DNA from: an uncultured Lachnospiraceae bacterium
GTDB lineage: Bacteria > Bacillota > Clostridia > Lachnospirales > Lachnospiraceae
Assembly: GCA_910577105.1 (NCBI GenBank)
Contig: CAJTMB010000001.1
Span: 158,590 to 222,589, forward strand
DNA: 64,000 nt
Direction: 5' to 3'
In this document: positions 27,662-35,953 of the stretch, one piece after another
Layout of the letters: each line of letters opens with the position of its first letter
How positions within the stretch are numbered: position 1 is the stretch's first letter
The notes under the pieces: model-generated
The model's database searches: none
What the model saw: the letters and a program-made list of their open reading frames with translations, nothing else
Told to the model about the DNA's origin: nothing
Program-made: the position numbers and the translations under genes

Positions 27662-28195
27662 ATGGCACAGAATCCCATTGTGACAATTACTATGGAAAAC
27701 GGTGATGTGATGAAACTGGAGTTGTATCCTGACATCGCACCGATTTCAGTCAATAACTTTATCAGCCTTGTGCAAAAGAAGTTTTATGACGGTCTTATTT
27801 TTCACCGTGTTATCAAAGGCTTTATGCTACAGGGCGGAGACCCGGAAGGCACCGGCATGGGTGGTCCCGGATACAGCATCAAAGGAGAGTTTTCTTCAAA
27901 CGGAGTGGAAAACACTTTAAAACATACGGAAGGCGTACTTTCCATGGCAAGGAGTATGCATCCTAATTCAGCAGGCTCCCAATTTTTTATTATGCACAAA
28001 AATGCTCCCCATCTGGACGGCAGCTATGCCGCTTTCGGCAAAATAACGGAAGGCATGGAAGTCGTGGATAAAATTGCCGGGATGCCTACCGATTACAATG
28101 ACAGACCGTTGGAAGACCAGAGGATAAAAACCGTAACTGTGGAGACCTTCGGAGAAACTTATCCGGAACCCGAAAAAATTCTTGCTAATTTCTAA
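27662..28195 (+). CDS. Peptidyl-prolyl cis-trans isomerase, cyclophilin type
   Basis: 177-aa cytosolic cyclophilin that speeds prolyl isomerisation in folding. Visible signatures: FHRVIKGFMLQGGDP (catalytic Arg), GTGMGGPGYSIKGEF, MHPNSAGSQFFIM and HLDGSYAAFGKITEGMEVVDKI. There is no signal peptide, which distinguishes it from surface PrsA-like isomerases. Monocistronic, with its own promoter. A hairpin lies 220 bp downstream. Confidence 0.95.
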   Translation: MAQNPIVTITMENGDVMKLELYPDIAPISVNNFISLVQKKFYDGLIFHRVIKGFMLQGGDPEGTGMGGPGYSIKGEFSSNGVENTLKHTEGVLSMARSMHPNSAGSQFFIMHKNAPHLDGSYAAFGKITEGMEVVDKIAGMPTDYNDRPLEDQRIKTVTVETFGETYPEPEKILANF

Positions 28196-28416
28196 CAATT
28201 TTACTTATATTTAAAAATATTCCGACAACAAATGGACGAGATTGGTGTGCAGGCACCTTCTCGTTCATATTTTGTTCACAATTAATTCAAGAAAACTTCA
28301 TTCGAAAATCATTCTTTAGACACTTCTTTTGCCTATACTATGTTTATAGAAACAATAATCCCTTTCTTAAAGCCGTTAACAGTTTTTAAATACATTAAAT
28401 AACTTTTTCATAATAA

Positions 28417-28443
28417 ATGCCAGGCAAACTGTTTGCCTGGCAT
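28417..28443. terminator. Perfect hairpin in the 28196-28540 gap
   Basis: ATGCCAGGCAAAC, one base, GTTTGCCTGGCAT (13-bp arms). On the minus strand it is followed by TTTATTATG and is a candidate terminator for the acetyltransferase gene ending at 28541. On the plus strand a CCC/GGGG mini-stem with T6 follows. Nothing else is visible in the rest of the gap. Confidence 0.5.
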
Positions 28444-28540
28444 CCTCCCTTTTCAGGGGTTTTTTCGTTCTCCCTTTTCAAATGTGTTAAAAATCAGGAT
28501 TGTTTTACAAAGTCTCACCATCCTATGACCAGATAGTTTA

Positions 28541-29374
28541 TCAGAAAATCCGAAAGAGAACCGGTCCTCCCGCCACGGCGTCACGGCACCGCTCGCAATC
28601 GGAATTACCGCAATGTGTAATCTCCGGGTTCTCACCTATTGCCCCGGCACAGACATCCGCCAATTCCCTCGCCCTGAAACATGTCCAGATACTTTTTCCG
28701 ACTTTTGTCCTTTTAGCATATCTTTCCAATACAGGCTTTAGTCTGCCGAATCCCATGGAGCAGCTTCCCGTAAGTACAGGTATCACTTTTTTGTTTTCAT
28801 CATATGCCCAGCGTACAAAAGGGTTCCGTCCCGCTTTCTGCTCCGCATAGTGGATAATGGTCGCGCTTTCCAGCGAAACACCCATAAGCAGGACAAAACC
28901 ATCGTCGTCACATAACTGCCTGAACGGCGCATAGACATCCGTTGCCGTCTGGTTTTCCACCAGCCGCCCGGCATGTTCTCCCAGCGCTGCAAATGAATTT
29001 AACGGGTTGTATCCTCTGACGCTCTCCGGCTCACACAAAACACACTCTGCAAAGATTCCCATGTCTTCTTTTGAGATGTCCTTACAGCTTGTATGAAAAA
29101 TCTTTTCTTCACCATAGACATGGTTTAAAAAATAAGAATAATCCCCCGCGCCGTTATTGTCCGGCATATATCGTTTCTCCGGCCTTACCAAAAAATCATA
29201 AGTAAAAGCCGGCACCAGAATCGTACAGCCGCTGTCTAAAAAAGAATGGACAAGTCCTGATGCGTTCCCTTCAACCTTATCTGCAAAGGAACGCATGGAG
29301 GCATGCACGCAGATTTCAGCGCCGGCTATTCCCAGTTTGTTTATGGCATCCCTAATTTCTGCCTTTGTAATCAT
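28541..29374 (-). CDS. AAC(3) family N-acetyltransferase
   Basis: 277-aa protein with the antibiotic_NAT fold of aminoglycoside 3-N-acetyltransferases (HASMRSFADKVEGNASGLVHSFLDSGCTILVPAFTYDF, ATDVYAPFRQLCDDDGFVLLMGVSLESATIIHYAEQ). Many genomic members are YokD-like and not proven resistance enzymes, so drug resistance should not be assumed. The C-terminal part carries a cysteine cluster HCGNSDCERCRDA that is unusual for the family. It lies 15 bp after the DUF362 gene and is probably cotranscribed. Confidence 0.88.
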   Translation of the reverse strand: MITKAEIRDAINKLGIAGAEICVHASMRSFADKVEGNASGLVHSFLDSGCTILVPAFTYDFLVRPEKRYMPDNNGAGDYSYFLNHVYGEEKIFHTSCKDISKEDMGIFAECVLCEPESVRGYNPLNSFAALGEHAGRLVENQTATDVYAPFRQLCDDDGFVLLMGVSLESATIIHYAEQKAGRNPFVRWAYDENKKVIPVLTGSCSMGFGRLKPVLERYAKRTKVGKSIWTCFRARELADVCAGAIGENPEITHCGNSDCERCRDAVAGGPVLFRIF

Positions 29375-29389
29375 TTCATCTCCTGCTCA

Positions 29390-30256
29390 TCAATCCACAG
29401 TAATCAGTTCATATTCGCTGCTGCCGATATGCAATGCTTCCGCGGCATCTATGGTATGGACACCATTGCGGGATTCAATTCTTTCAATTAAGTGGTCCTT
29501 GCCTGCATCGTCCGTTGCATAGACCAAATCCAGACAGGCCTTGTCAATGGCTACCGGGTCCGTGGAAACCAGAATACCGATATCCTTTATACAGGGGTCT
29601 TCCGCAACCGCACAGCAGTCACAGTCCACAGACATATTCTTCATGACATTGACATAAACAATATTGCCCTTAAAATAATCCACCACGGAAGCCGCCGCAT
29701 CTGCCATGGATTCCAGAAATGCATCATGGTCAGCCGTCCACATTTCATCCGGCTTTCCTGCTCCGTGAATATACGCTTTTCCATATGAGGAAGCAAAGCC
29801 GATGGAAAGCTGTTTCAATGCTCCGCCGTAACCGCCCATGGGATGCCCCTTGAAGTGGGACAACACCACGCAGGCATCGTAATCTGCAAGGTTTTTTCCC
29901 ACATAATTCTTCTTGATGACTTTTCCCTCAGGAACAGCCAGTTCCATATCCGGTCCCTCCGCGTCCAGAAGGTCCACCTTGAAATTCTGCGTCCATCCGT
30001 GCTTATCCAAGGTTTTTAAGTGTTTTTCCGTGGTGTTGCGCTCGCCCTCATACGCCGTATTGCATTCCACCACTGTTCCGCCCACATAGTCGATTATCTC
30101 TTTCCAGAAATCCGGCTTTAAAAAGTTCTGGTTGCCGACTTCCCCCGAATGCAGTTTTACCGCAACATTTCCTTTTAAGTCCACACCCAGTTCCTTGTAG
30201 AGTTCCAGCACTTTTTCCGGTGTAATTGTCCTTGAAAAATATACTTTTGCACGCAT
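29390..30256 (-). CDS. DUF362 domain-containing protein
   Basis: 288 aa of the DUF362 family. Visible pattern: VAVKLHSGEVGNQNFLKPDFWKEIIDYVGGTVVECNTAYEGERNTT, then VLSHFKGHPMGGYGGALKQLSIGFASSYGKAYIH, and VNVMKNMSVDCDCCAVAEDPCIKDIGILVSTDPVAID. Many DUF362 proteins carry a C-terminal ferredoxin domain; this one ends without it but keeps the internal DCDCC. The family is often annotated as iron-sulfur or reductive pathway-linked, with unknown reaction. It pairs with the downstream acetyltransferase gene. Confidence 0.88.
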   Translation of the reverse strand: MRAKVYFSRTITPEKVLELYKELGVDLKGNVAVKLHSGEVGNQNFLKPDFWKEIIDYVGGTVVECNTAYEGERNTTEKHLKTLDKHGWTQNFKVDLLDAEGPDMELAVPEGKVIKKNYVGKNLADYDACVVLSHFKGHPMGGYGGALKQLSIGFASSYGKAYIHGAGKPDEMWTADHDAFLESMADAAASVVDYFKGNIVYVNVMKNMSVDCDCCAVAEDPCIKDIGILVSTDPVAIDKACLDLVYATDDAGKDHLIERIESRNGVHTIDAAEALHIGSSEYELITVD

Positions 30257-30439
30257 TTGTCTTCCTCCTTCAAAGTTTTGATAATTTTATGGTAGCATAC
30301 TTTCCATTTAATTACAAATACATATGCTTGCCGGTTCGTCAATACCCTTGCCTCCGTAAATTCATCATAGCATTTTACGGACGAAAGTGCTACACTTATG
30401 TATATTTGAAAAGAAGGATATAAAAGGAGGAAGACTTTA

Positions 30440-30967
30440 ATGGGACTATTTTCAAAAAAGCCAAAAGAAATCGTTATTGATTTAAACGCCAGTGAGGAAA
30501 ACAAAAGAAAGATGCGCGAAATGTTTTCTTCCGTCATCGAGGATGCTGACACCTACCATATCATCCATGCAAGCAATTCCGACCAGACTTTCGACAGGGG
30601 ATTTTTTATCGATACCCGGATTACAACCTTCCATAACTTTATTATGGGTTATCGCGAAAGCGATTTTCAGGTTGTACTTCTTGAAATTGACCTGGAAATA
30701 AAAAAACATGCCGAACCCTTTTATGTGAGTATAAATGAAATCAAAGAAACCAACTATTATCCAAAGCTCTGCCAGGCATGGCTTATTTACAAAGATGGGC
30801 CTGTATATGGTATCAAAATGGAGATTGATGATGTGTCCTCCACGTCAAAGTACGGTATGCACAATATCAGTCAGTCCGAGGAAAGGGAAGATTTCCTGAA
30901 TTTCCTTGAAAAATACACAGATGAGCTGCAAAGGCGGGGATTCAAATTTAAACGGTTTAAGAGGTAA
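30440..30967 (+). CDS. Soluble protein of unknown function
   Basis: 175 aa, with a strong AAAGGAGG ribosome binding site. The N-terminus MGLFSKKPKEIVIDLNA is followed by a charged alpha/beta domain (FFIDTRITTFHNFIMGYRESDFQVVLLEIDLEI, YYPKLCQAWLIYKDGPVYGIKMEID) and a Lys/Arg-rich end. No transmembrane segment or signal. No family is recognised. Transcribed alone, with a bidirectional terminator 50 bp downstream. Confidence 0.75.
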   Translation: MGLFSKKPKEIVIDLNASEENKRKMREMFSSVIEDADTYHIIHASNSDQTFDRGFFIDTRITTFHNFIMGYRESDFQVVLLEIDLEIKKHAEPFYVSINEIKETNYYPKLCQAWLIYKDGPVYGIKMEIDDVSSTSKYGMHNISQSEEREDFLNFLEKYTDELQRRGFKFKRFKR

Positions 30968-31018
30968 TATGCCGTGACACGAAGAAAAGTCAAAATGTCA
31001 ACAATTCTCCTTATCATG

Positions 31019-31056
31019 ATTTAAGGGCGGAACCATGTCGGTTTCCGCCCTTAAAT
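31019..31056. terminator. Bidirectional terminator
   Basis: 14-bp stem ATTTAAGGGCGGAA / TTCCGCCCTTAAAT with a 10-nt loop, between the convergent unknown gene and fba. Confidence 0.85.
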
Positions 31057-31097
31057 TATGATGCTCAAACCCTATTTTTCGGACATTTCCGTCCTTT

Positions 31098-31961
31098 TTA
31101 AGCCTGTCCTACGGAACCGAACAATTCCATTTTTTCTTTTACGGTCGCCTTGATTGCTTCCGCGCCGGGAGCAAGCAGCTTACGAGGGTCAAATCCTTTG
31201 CCTTCCAAATCCTTGCCTGCTTCAATATATTTACGGGTAGCTTCTGCAAATGCAAGCTGGCATTCTGTATTTACGTTGATTTTTGCCACACCCAGGGAAA
31301 TGGCTTTCTTAATCATATCTGCGGGAATACCTGTTCCGCCATGAAGAACAAGCGGAAGCTCACCTGTCTTCTGCTGAACTGCATCAAGGGTTTCAAAGCT
31401 TAACCCTTTCCAGTTTGCAGGATATTTTCCGTGAATATTGCCGATGCCTGCTGCCAGAAAATCTACTCCCAAATCAGCAATTGCCTTGCATTCATCAGGG
31501 TCTGCGCATTCACCCATGCCCACAACACCGTCTTCTTCTCCACCAATGGAACCAACCTCGGCTTCAATGGAAATTCCCTTTTCATGTGCGTCTGCCACAA
31601 GCTTTGTTGTTTTTTCGACATTTTCCGCAATGGGATAATGGGAACCGTCAAACATAATGGAAGAAAATCCTGCTTCCATGCATTTGTAGCAGCCCTCAAA
31701 AGAACCATGGTCTAAATGAAGCGCTACAGGTACTGTGATATTCATATCCTGCAACAGGCCGTTTACCATGCCTACTACAGCGTGATATCCTCCCATGTAC
31801 TTTCCTGCACCTTCAGATACCCCCAAAATAACGGGAGAATTTAATTCCTGGGCTGTTGCAAGAATGGATTTCGTCCATTCCAAATTATTGATATTGAACT
31901 GACCTACTGCATAATGACCTGCTTTTGCTTTTTTAAGCATTTCTGTTGCTGATACTAACAT
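31098..31961 (-). CDS. fba: Class II fructose-bisphosphate aldolase
   Basis: Zinc aldolase of glycolysis/gluconeogenesis that cleaves fructose-1,6-bisphosphate. 287 aa from ATG 31961 (GGAGG site); a longer frame to 32066 lacks a site. Zinc ligands are visible in VALHLDHGS and LVLHGGTGIP, plus EAEVGSIGGEEDG and the phosphate-binding INVNTECQLAF. The length fits the short class II (FbaA/GatY-like) group. It may be transcribed separately from the lipid kinase gene upstream. Confidence 0.95.
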   Translation of the reverse strand: MLVSATEMLKKAKAGHYAVGQFNINNLEWTKSILATAQELNSPVILGVSEGAGKYMGGYHAVVGMVNGLLQDMNITVPVALHLDHGSFEGCYKCMEAGFSSIMFDGSHYPIAENVEKTTKLVADAHEKGISIEAEVGSIGGEEDGVVGMGECADPDECKAIADLGVDFLAAGIGNIHGKYPANWKGLSFETLDAVQQKTGELPLVLHGGTGIPADMIKKAISLGVAKINVNTECQLAFAEATRKYIEAGKDLEGKGFDPRKLLAPGAEAIKATVKEKMELFGSVGQA

Positions 31962-32097
31962 GTCTCTTACCTCCATAAAAATTTGTTGTTGCGTATATTC
32001 TACCCCATTTTTTTCAAAAAGGGAATAGCTGCCTATTTTTTTATCTATTTTTTTCGTTTTTCGCAACTTAAACTAAGCTGTGGTCAACCTCCATTTT

Positions 32098-33012
32098 TTA
32101 TCTTCTTTTCCGGCTGGATTTTTCAGGAACCATGATTTCCATGGCCTCTTTATAATCCTCTATTAATACTTCTTTATGATTACCGCCAAACTCTCCGTCC
32201 AGTGTCCATGCCACTTCTTCTTCAGACTCCACCTGAAGCCTTGCCGTTTTAAACCAGTAAATCAATTCATTTTCCATATCCCTGTCTATGAGGGCGGCAA
32301 GCAGCCGGTTTAACTCAATGGCGCCGGAAGGTTTCCTGACCAATGTGACCTCCAGTTCACCATCATTTAATTCCACATTTTTACCGGTAATCCGCTTAAA
32401 TCCCCCCACAGATACGGAGTTTGTCACCATTCCAAAGAGGAAGTCGCCTTCAATTACAGTATCATCATACATAAAACGCATACGGTAGGACTTAATGGAT
32501 GCCAGTCTCTTCATCCCTTCCAGAATATAAGCCATATGTCCAATCATATTTTTCATTTCCTGGTCTGTACCGTAGGATACATCCGTGAACAGACCGAAAG
32601 CCGCCACATATACAAATACATCCCTGTTAAATGCTCCAATGTCACAGGCAAATTTATTGCCCTCCATAATAATTTGTGCCGCCTTTTCCATGTTTTTGGG
32701 AATACAAAGGCTTCCGGCAAAATCATTGGTACTCCCTGCCGGAATGTATCCGATGGGCAAAGATTTGCCGCTTTTTACCATGCCCGTTACCACCTCATCA
32801 AGGGTTCCGTCCCCTCCGCTGCAGACCAGCATGTCATACCTGTCTTCCCTTTCCCGGACCGCCCTTAAGGCATCACCTTTTTCCTGTGTTACATAAACTG
32901 TAACTTCATATCCGCCCTTAATAAAAATATCTACAATCTTTAAGAGATGGTTCTTCACCTGTGCTTTACCCGCCTTGGGATTTAACACAAAGAGCAGTTT
33001 CTTTTTTTCCAT
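32098..33012 (-). CDS. YegS/BmrU family lipid kinase (diacylglycerol kinase-like)
   Basis: 304 aa from ATG 33012, with GGAGG 6 bp upstream; an ATG at 33024 is less well placed. The DAGK catalytic domain is visible: LFVLNPKAGK, the ATP-binding CSGGDGTLDEVVTGM, and GYIPAGSTNDFAGSLCIP. The C-terminal part is the beta-sandwich of the family, with VAWTLDGEFGG. It probably phosphorylates diacylglycerol or a related membrane lipid for phospholipid recycling. It lies 160 bp after the HPr-like gene, separated from it by a terminator. Confidence 0.9.
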   Translation of the reverse strand: MEKKKLLFVLNPKAGKAQVKNHLLKIVDIFIKGGYEVTVYVTQEKGDALRAVREREDRYDMLVCSGGDGTLDEVVTGMVKSGKSLPIGYIPAGSTNDFAGSLCIPKNMEKAAQIIMEGNKFACDIGAFNRDVFVYVAAFGLFTDVSYGTDQEMKNMIGHMAYILEGMKRLASIKSYRMRFMYDDTVIEGDFLFGMVTNSVSVGGFKRITGKNVELNDGELEVTLVRKPSGAIELNRLLAALIDRDMENELIYWFKTARLQVESEEEVAWTLDGEFGGNHKEVLIEDYKEAMEIMVPEKSSRKRR

Positions 33013-33109
33013 GCCAACCTCCATGCCGCCACTCCGTTGCGGCCCATAATTCCACGGAGCTAAAGTTCCAATGAAAAAGGTTAAAAACTCTTATCACACT
33101 ACATACCTT

Positions 33110-33157
33110 AAAAAAGCGGAATCAATAAAGAAAGTTTAAATTCTTTACCAACTCCGC
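33110..33157 (-). terminator. Terminator of the uvrC-to-HPr-like operon
   Basis: GGCGGA ... TCCGC base with an inner AAAGAA/TTCTTT stem, then six T on the minus strand, ~25 bp after the HPr-like stop. Confidence 0.65.
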
Positions 33158-33183
33158 CAGCCTTGCGATTTTGTCAACCATTT

Positions 33184-33453
33184 TTAACAGGCCTGTTTTC
33201 CCCTTAAATATTTCTCGATATCCTCTACTGCTTCTTTCTCATCGTTCCCCTCTGCCTTTACCACAATACATTCCCCGATTCTCAGGCCAAGGCTCATAAC
33301 TCCCATAATGCTTTTCGCATTTACCCTTTTCGCTTCATCTTCGGACTGAATGTAGATTGTGCTTTCATACCTGCTGGCAATCTGTACCAGCATGGCAGCA
33401 GGGGTCGCTTCCAACCCGTTTTCCAGGTTGACCGTGATTGTTTCCTTTATCAT
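33184..33453 (-). CDS. HPr family protein lacking the phosphorylatable histidine (Crh-like)
   Basis: 89 aa from ATG 33453 (AGGAGGAG). The HPr fold is clear, but the active-site GLHARPA reads GLEATPA: His15 is Glu and Arg17 is Thr, so PEP-dependent phosphotransfer is not possible. The regulatory segment VNAKSIMGVMSLGL is intact, with the Ser (residue 48 here, Ser46 in HPr) that HprK phosphorylates. This is the same logic as Bacillus Crh (Gln15), which acts in CcpA catabolite repression, and the gene lies directly after whiA as crh does. A Crh-like signalling role is inferred. hprK is 4.4 kb upstream on the same strand. Confidence 0.85.
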   Translation of the reverse strand: MIKETITVNLENGLEATPAAMLVQIASRYESTIYIQSEDEAKRVNAKSIMGVMSLGLRIGECIVVKAEGNDEKEAVEDIEKYLRGKQAC

Positions 33454-33466
33454 AATATTCTCCTCC

Positions 33467-34333
33467 TTATGCTCTGAGCCTGTCAGCAAGTTCACTCAGC
33501 TTACGAAGCCTGTGATTAACCCCGGACTTCCCTACCTTCGGGCTCAAAAACTCTCCCAGTTCCTTTAACGCTGCATCCGGATACTCCAGCCTTACCTCAG
33601 CCATCTCTCGTAAACTATCCGGAAGCTTGGAAAAACCATAATGTTCCTTAATATATAAAATATCTTCAACCTGCCTGGTTGACGCTTGTACTGTCTTATT
33701 GATATTAGCGGTTTCACAGTTTACCCTGCGGTTAATGGAATTGCGCATTTCCTTTAATATGCGAAGATTTTCGAGATTCATAAGGGATACATGGGCTTCC
33801 ATAATGTTCAAAAGGTCTACAATCCCCGCACCCTCTTTCACATAAACCACAAAATATCTTTTGCGCTGCACAATCTTTGCTTCTATGTCAAACCCGCCAA
33901 TCACCTCCTGCAGCTGTCCTGCCTGGGCGGGATTATTGCAGACAAATTCCAAATGATATCCTTTTTGGGGGTCACTGATAGAACCGCAGCTCAGAAATGC
34001 CCCACGCAGAAATGCCCTCCTGCAGCAGGTGCTTTTCATCAGCAGGGGATTGACCGGCTCTGAAAGCCTGCCAAATTTAGCAAGCAAATTACCTTTCATT
34101 TCCCCTTTTAAAACCACATCAGTATCTATATTAAATGTTTTTCTCAATAATGTAAAGCCTTTTCTGACAACAGCTTCATTTTCCGTCTGAAATCCAATGG
34201 TAAGGCTTCCGTCTTTATCCTGTCCATATTGACCGCAAAAATGCATAATCGCGGATAATTCCGCAATTTGGCAATGTCTTGCCGAATTAATATGTTTTGC
34301 AAGTTCCTCTTTTACTTCCGTTGAAAAGGACAT
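33467..34333 (-). CDS. whiA: DNA-binding protein WhiA
   Basis: 288 aa from ATG 34333, with GGAGG 5 bp upstream; the frame to 34363 has no site. It has an N-terminal LAGLIDADG-type fold (STEVKEELAKHINSARHCQIAELSAIMHFCGQ, CCRRAFLRGAFLSCGSI) and a C-terminal helix-turn-helix (ALKELGEFLSPKVGKSGVNHRLRKLSELADRLR). In other Gram-positives it controls sporulation or cell division genes. It sits between rapZ and the HPr-like gene, the order rapZ-(yvcK)-whiA-crh of Bacillus, with yvcK absent. Confidence 0.95.
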   Translation of the reverse strand: MSFSTEVKEELAKHINSARHCQIAELSAIMHFCGQYGQDKDGSLTIGFQTENEAVVRKGFTLLRKTFNIDTDVVLKGEMKGNLLAKFGRLSEPVNPLLMKSTCCRRAFLRGAFLSCGSISDPQKGYHLEFVCNNPAQAGQLQEVIGGFDIEAKIVQRKRYFVVYVKEGAGIVDLLNIMEAHVSLMNLENLRILKEMRNSINRRVNCETANINKTVQASTRQVEDILYIKEHYGFSKLPDSLREMAEVRLEYPDAALKELGEFLSPKVGKSGVNHRLRKLSELADRLRA

Positions 34334-34379
34334 TTTATCCTCCATTTCAGTCCTGCGGTTCAAATTTGTGAAATTTTCA

Positions 34380-35243
34380 TCACCTTTTGTCCCGTACTTC
34401 CCTGTGAAACAATTTGATACCGTAACTGCCCTGATTTTTCATCCGGGAATACAACTCATTCGCAAGAGTCACGCTTCTGTGCTGGCCGCCCGTACAGCCT
34501 ATGGCAACCACCAACTGATATTTACCTTCTTTTACATAATTGGGTATCAAAAATCCCAACATATCCGTAAGCCTGTCCAGAAACTCTTCCGATTCGGAAA
34601 ATTGCATGACATAGTCACTCACTTCCTTATCATTCCCTGTTTTCTGCTTCAGCGCATCAAGATAATACGGATTGGGGAGGAACCTGACATCAAAAACCAA
34701 ATCAGCATCTGCCGGAATGCCATATTTAAAGCCAAATGACAACAGCGTTATCATAAGGCTATTATATTCTTCGTTCTGTATAAAAATTCTGTCCAGTTCC
34801 CCTTTCAGTTCCCTGGTCAGCAGGTTTGTCGTATCTATCACATAATCTGCCTGCTCCCTGATACCCTCAAGCATCTTCCTCTCCCGCCAAATGCCATCCT
34901 CTATCCGGCCATCCATTGCCAGCGGGTGCAGCCTGCGGGTTTCTTTATATCGCTTCACAAGTGCAAAATCAGAAGCGTCCATAAACAGTATTTCAAAATC
35001 ATACCCGGCTTTTTTCTCTTTCTGTAAGATAGCCGTTGCTTCCGAGAAGGACTGTCCTGCCCGTACATCCAGGCCAAGCGCCACTTTTGTGATTTCACTT
35101 CCCGGTGTTGCAATCAGTTCCACAAACTTTTCAATCAGGGAAACGGGAAGGTTGTCAACACAATAAAATCCGGCATCCTCCAGCATCTTAAGGGCAGTGC
35201 TCTTTCCGCCGCCGCTCATGCCTGTTACCACTACAAAACGCAT
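34380..35243 (-). CDS. rapZ: RNase adapter protein RapZ / YvcJ
   Basis: 287-aa P-loop protein. Walker A GMSGGGKST is at residues 8-16. It has AGFYCVDNLPVSLIEKFVELI, DASDFALVKRYKETRRLHPL, and the C-terminal IGCTGGQHRSVTLANELYSRM motif. In proteobacteria RapZ guides decay of small RNAs that control glmS; in Firmicutes YvcJ is a nucleotide-binding protein. It is 46 bp upstream of whiA and part of the large minus-strand cluster. Confidence 0.94.
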   Translation of the reverse strand: MRFVVVTGMSGGGKSTALKMLEDAGFYCVDNLPVSLIEKFVELIATPGSEITKVALGLDVRAGQSFSEATAILQKEKKAGYDFEILFMDASDFALVKRYKETRRLHPLAMDGRIEDGIWRERKMLEGIREQADYVIDTTNLLTRELKGELDRIFIQNEEYNSLMITLLSFGFKYGIPADADLVFDVRFLPNPYYLDALKQKTGNDKEVSDYVMQFSESEEFLDRLTDMLGFLIPNYVKEGKYQLVVAIGCTGGQHRSVTLANELYSRMKNQGSYGIKLFHREVRDKR

Positions 35244-35299
35244 TGTCCCGCTCCTTTCATCCTTTAAAAAATGGTGACTTCACTGTTGTCATTGTACAG

Positions 35300-35935
35300 C
35301 TATGTGGTGTATTCCTTCAATTCCTCCAAAAATTCCTGATATTCATTATCAGACCAGTAGAATGTAAGTTCTTCCTCTGTGTATTCGTCCGGGGTATAAC
35401 GCATGAAATTGCTGCCAATGTCATATCCAAATCTCTTCAGTACGGCTTCCGCAAATTCTCTGAAAAACATACCAATCCCCGTTATGACATTTCCATCTTC
35501 CACAAGTCCTTTGTGTATGAAGTTATCTTTTTCAACAAAGTCGAAAATGTCTGCCATCTGCATGAAATAACCTGAAGTAAACTTCTTTCCCTTTAGGATT
35601 CCTGCTTTGGATAATAAAATAGGTGCGGAAGAAATTGCCGCAAAAACAGTGTTTGAACCGTTTCCACCCTTAATAAATTCAATCAGCCCGTCATCAAACA
35701 ATGCAGGCAGCGGATTGATTGTCCCCGGTAAAATCACGCAATCATAGTCCGAAATCTTTACATCTGCCGTTGTTTTGGAAGGAATAACCTGCAAACCATC
35801 TTCACTCCGGTATTCCCTTTTCTCACTTGCGATGTAATCAATCTTCTCGCCAAACCAGACTGTCAGTGCTGACGTCAGGCAGGTAATCTCCTGCAAAGAA
35901 AAGTCCGGATATAATAAAACTGCGAATTTTCTCAT
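35300..35935 (-). CDS. DJ-1/PfpI family protein without nucleophilic cysteine
   Basis: 211 aa from ATG 35935, with GGAGG just upstream. Class I glutamine amidotransferase-like DJ-1/PfpI fold (FAVLLYPDFSLQEITCLTSALTVW, CVILPGTINPLPALFDDGLIEFIK). At the nucleophile elbow, normally AICxxP, the sequence reads AISSAP, so the Cys is Ser (residues 102-103). The usual hydrolase or chaperone chemistry is therefore in doubt. It lies 18 bp downstream of murB in the cell-wall/regulation cluster. The function is not known. Confidence 0.85.
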   Translation of the reverse strand: MRKFAVLLYPDFSLQEITCLTSALTVWFGEKIDYIASEKREYRSEDGLQVIPSKTTADVKISDYDCVILPGTINPLPALFDDGLIEFIKGGNGSNTVFAAISSAPILLSKAGILKGKKFTSGYFMQMADIFDFVEKDNFIHKGLVEDGNVITGIGMFFREFAEAVLKRFGYDIGSNFMRYTPDEYTEEELTFYWSDNEYQEFLEELKEYTT

Positions 35936-35953
35936 TTGGTTTTCCTCCATATT

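Noticed and set aside
28541..29374. Aminoglycoside resistance gene
   Set aside because: Family match only; chromosomal YokD-like members are common and the Cys cluster is atypical.
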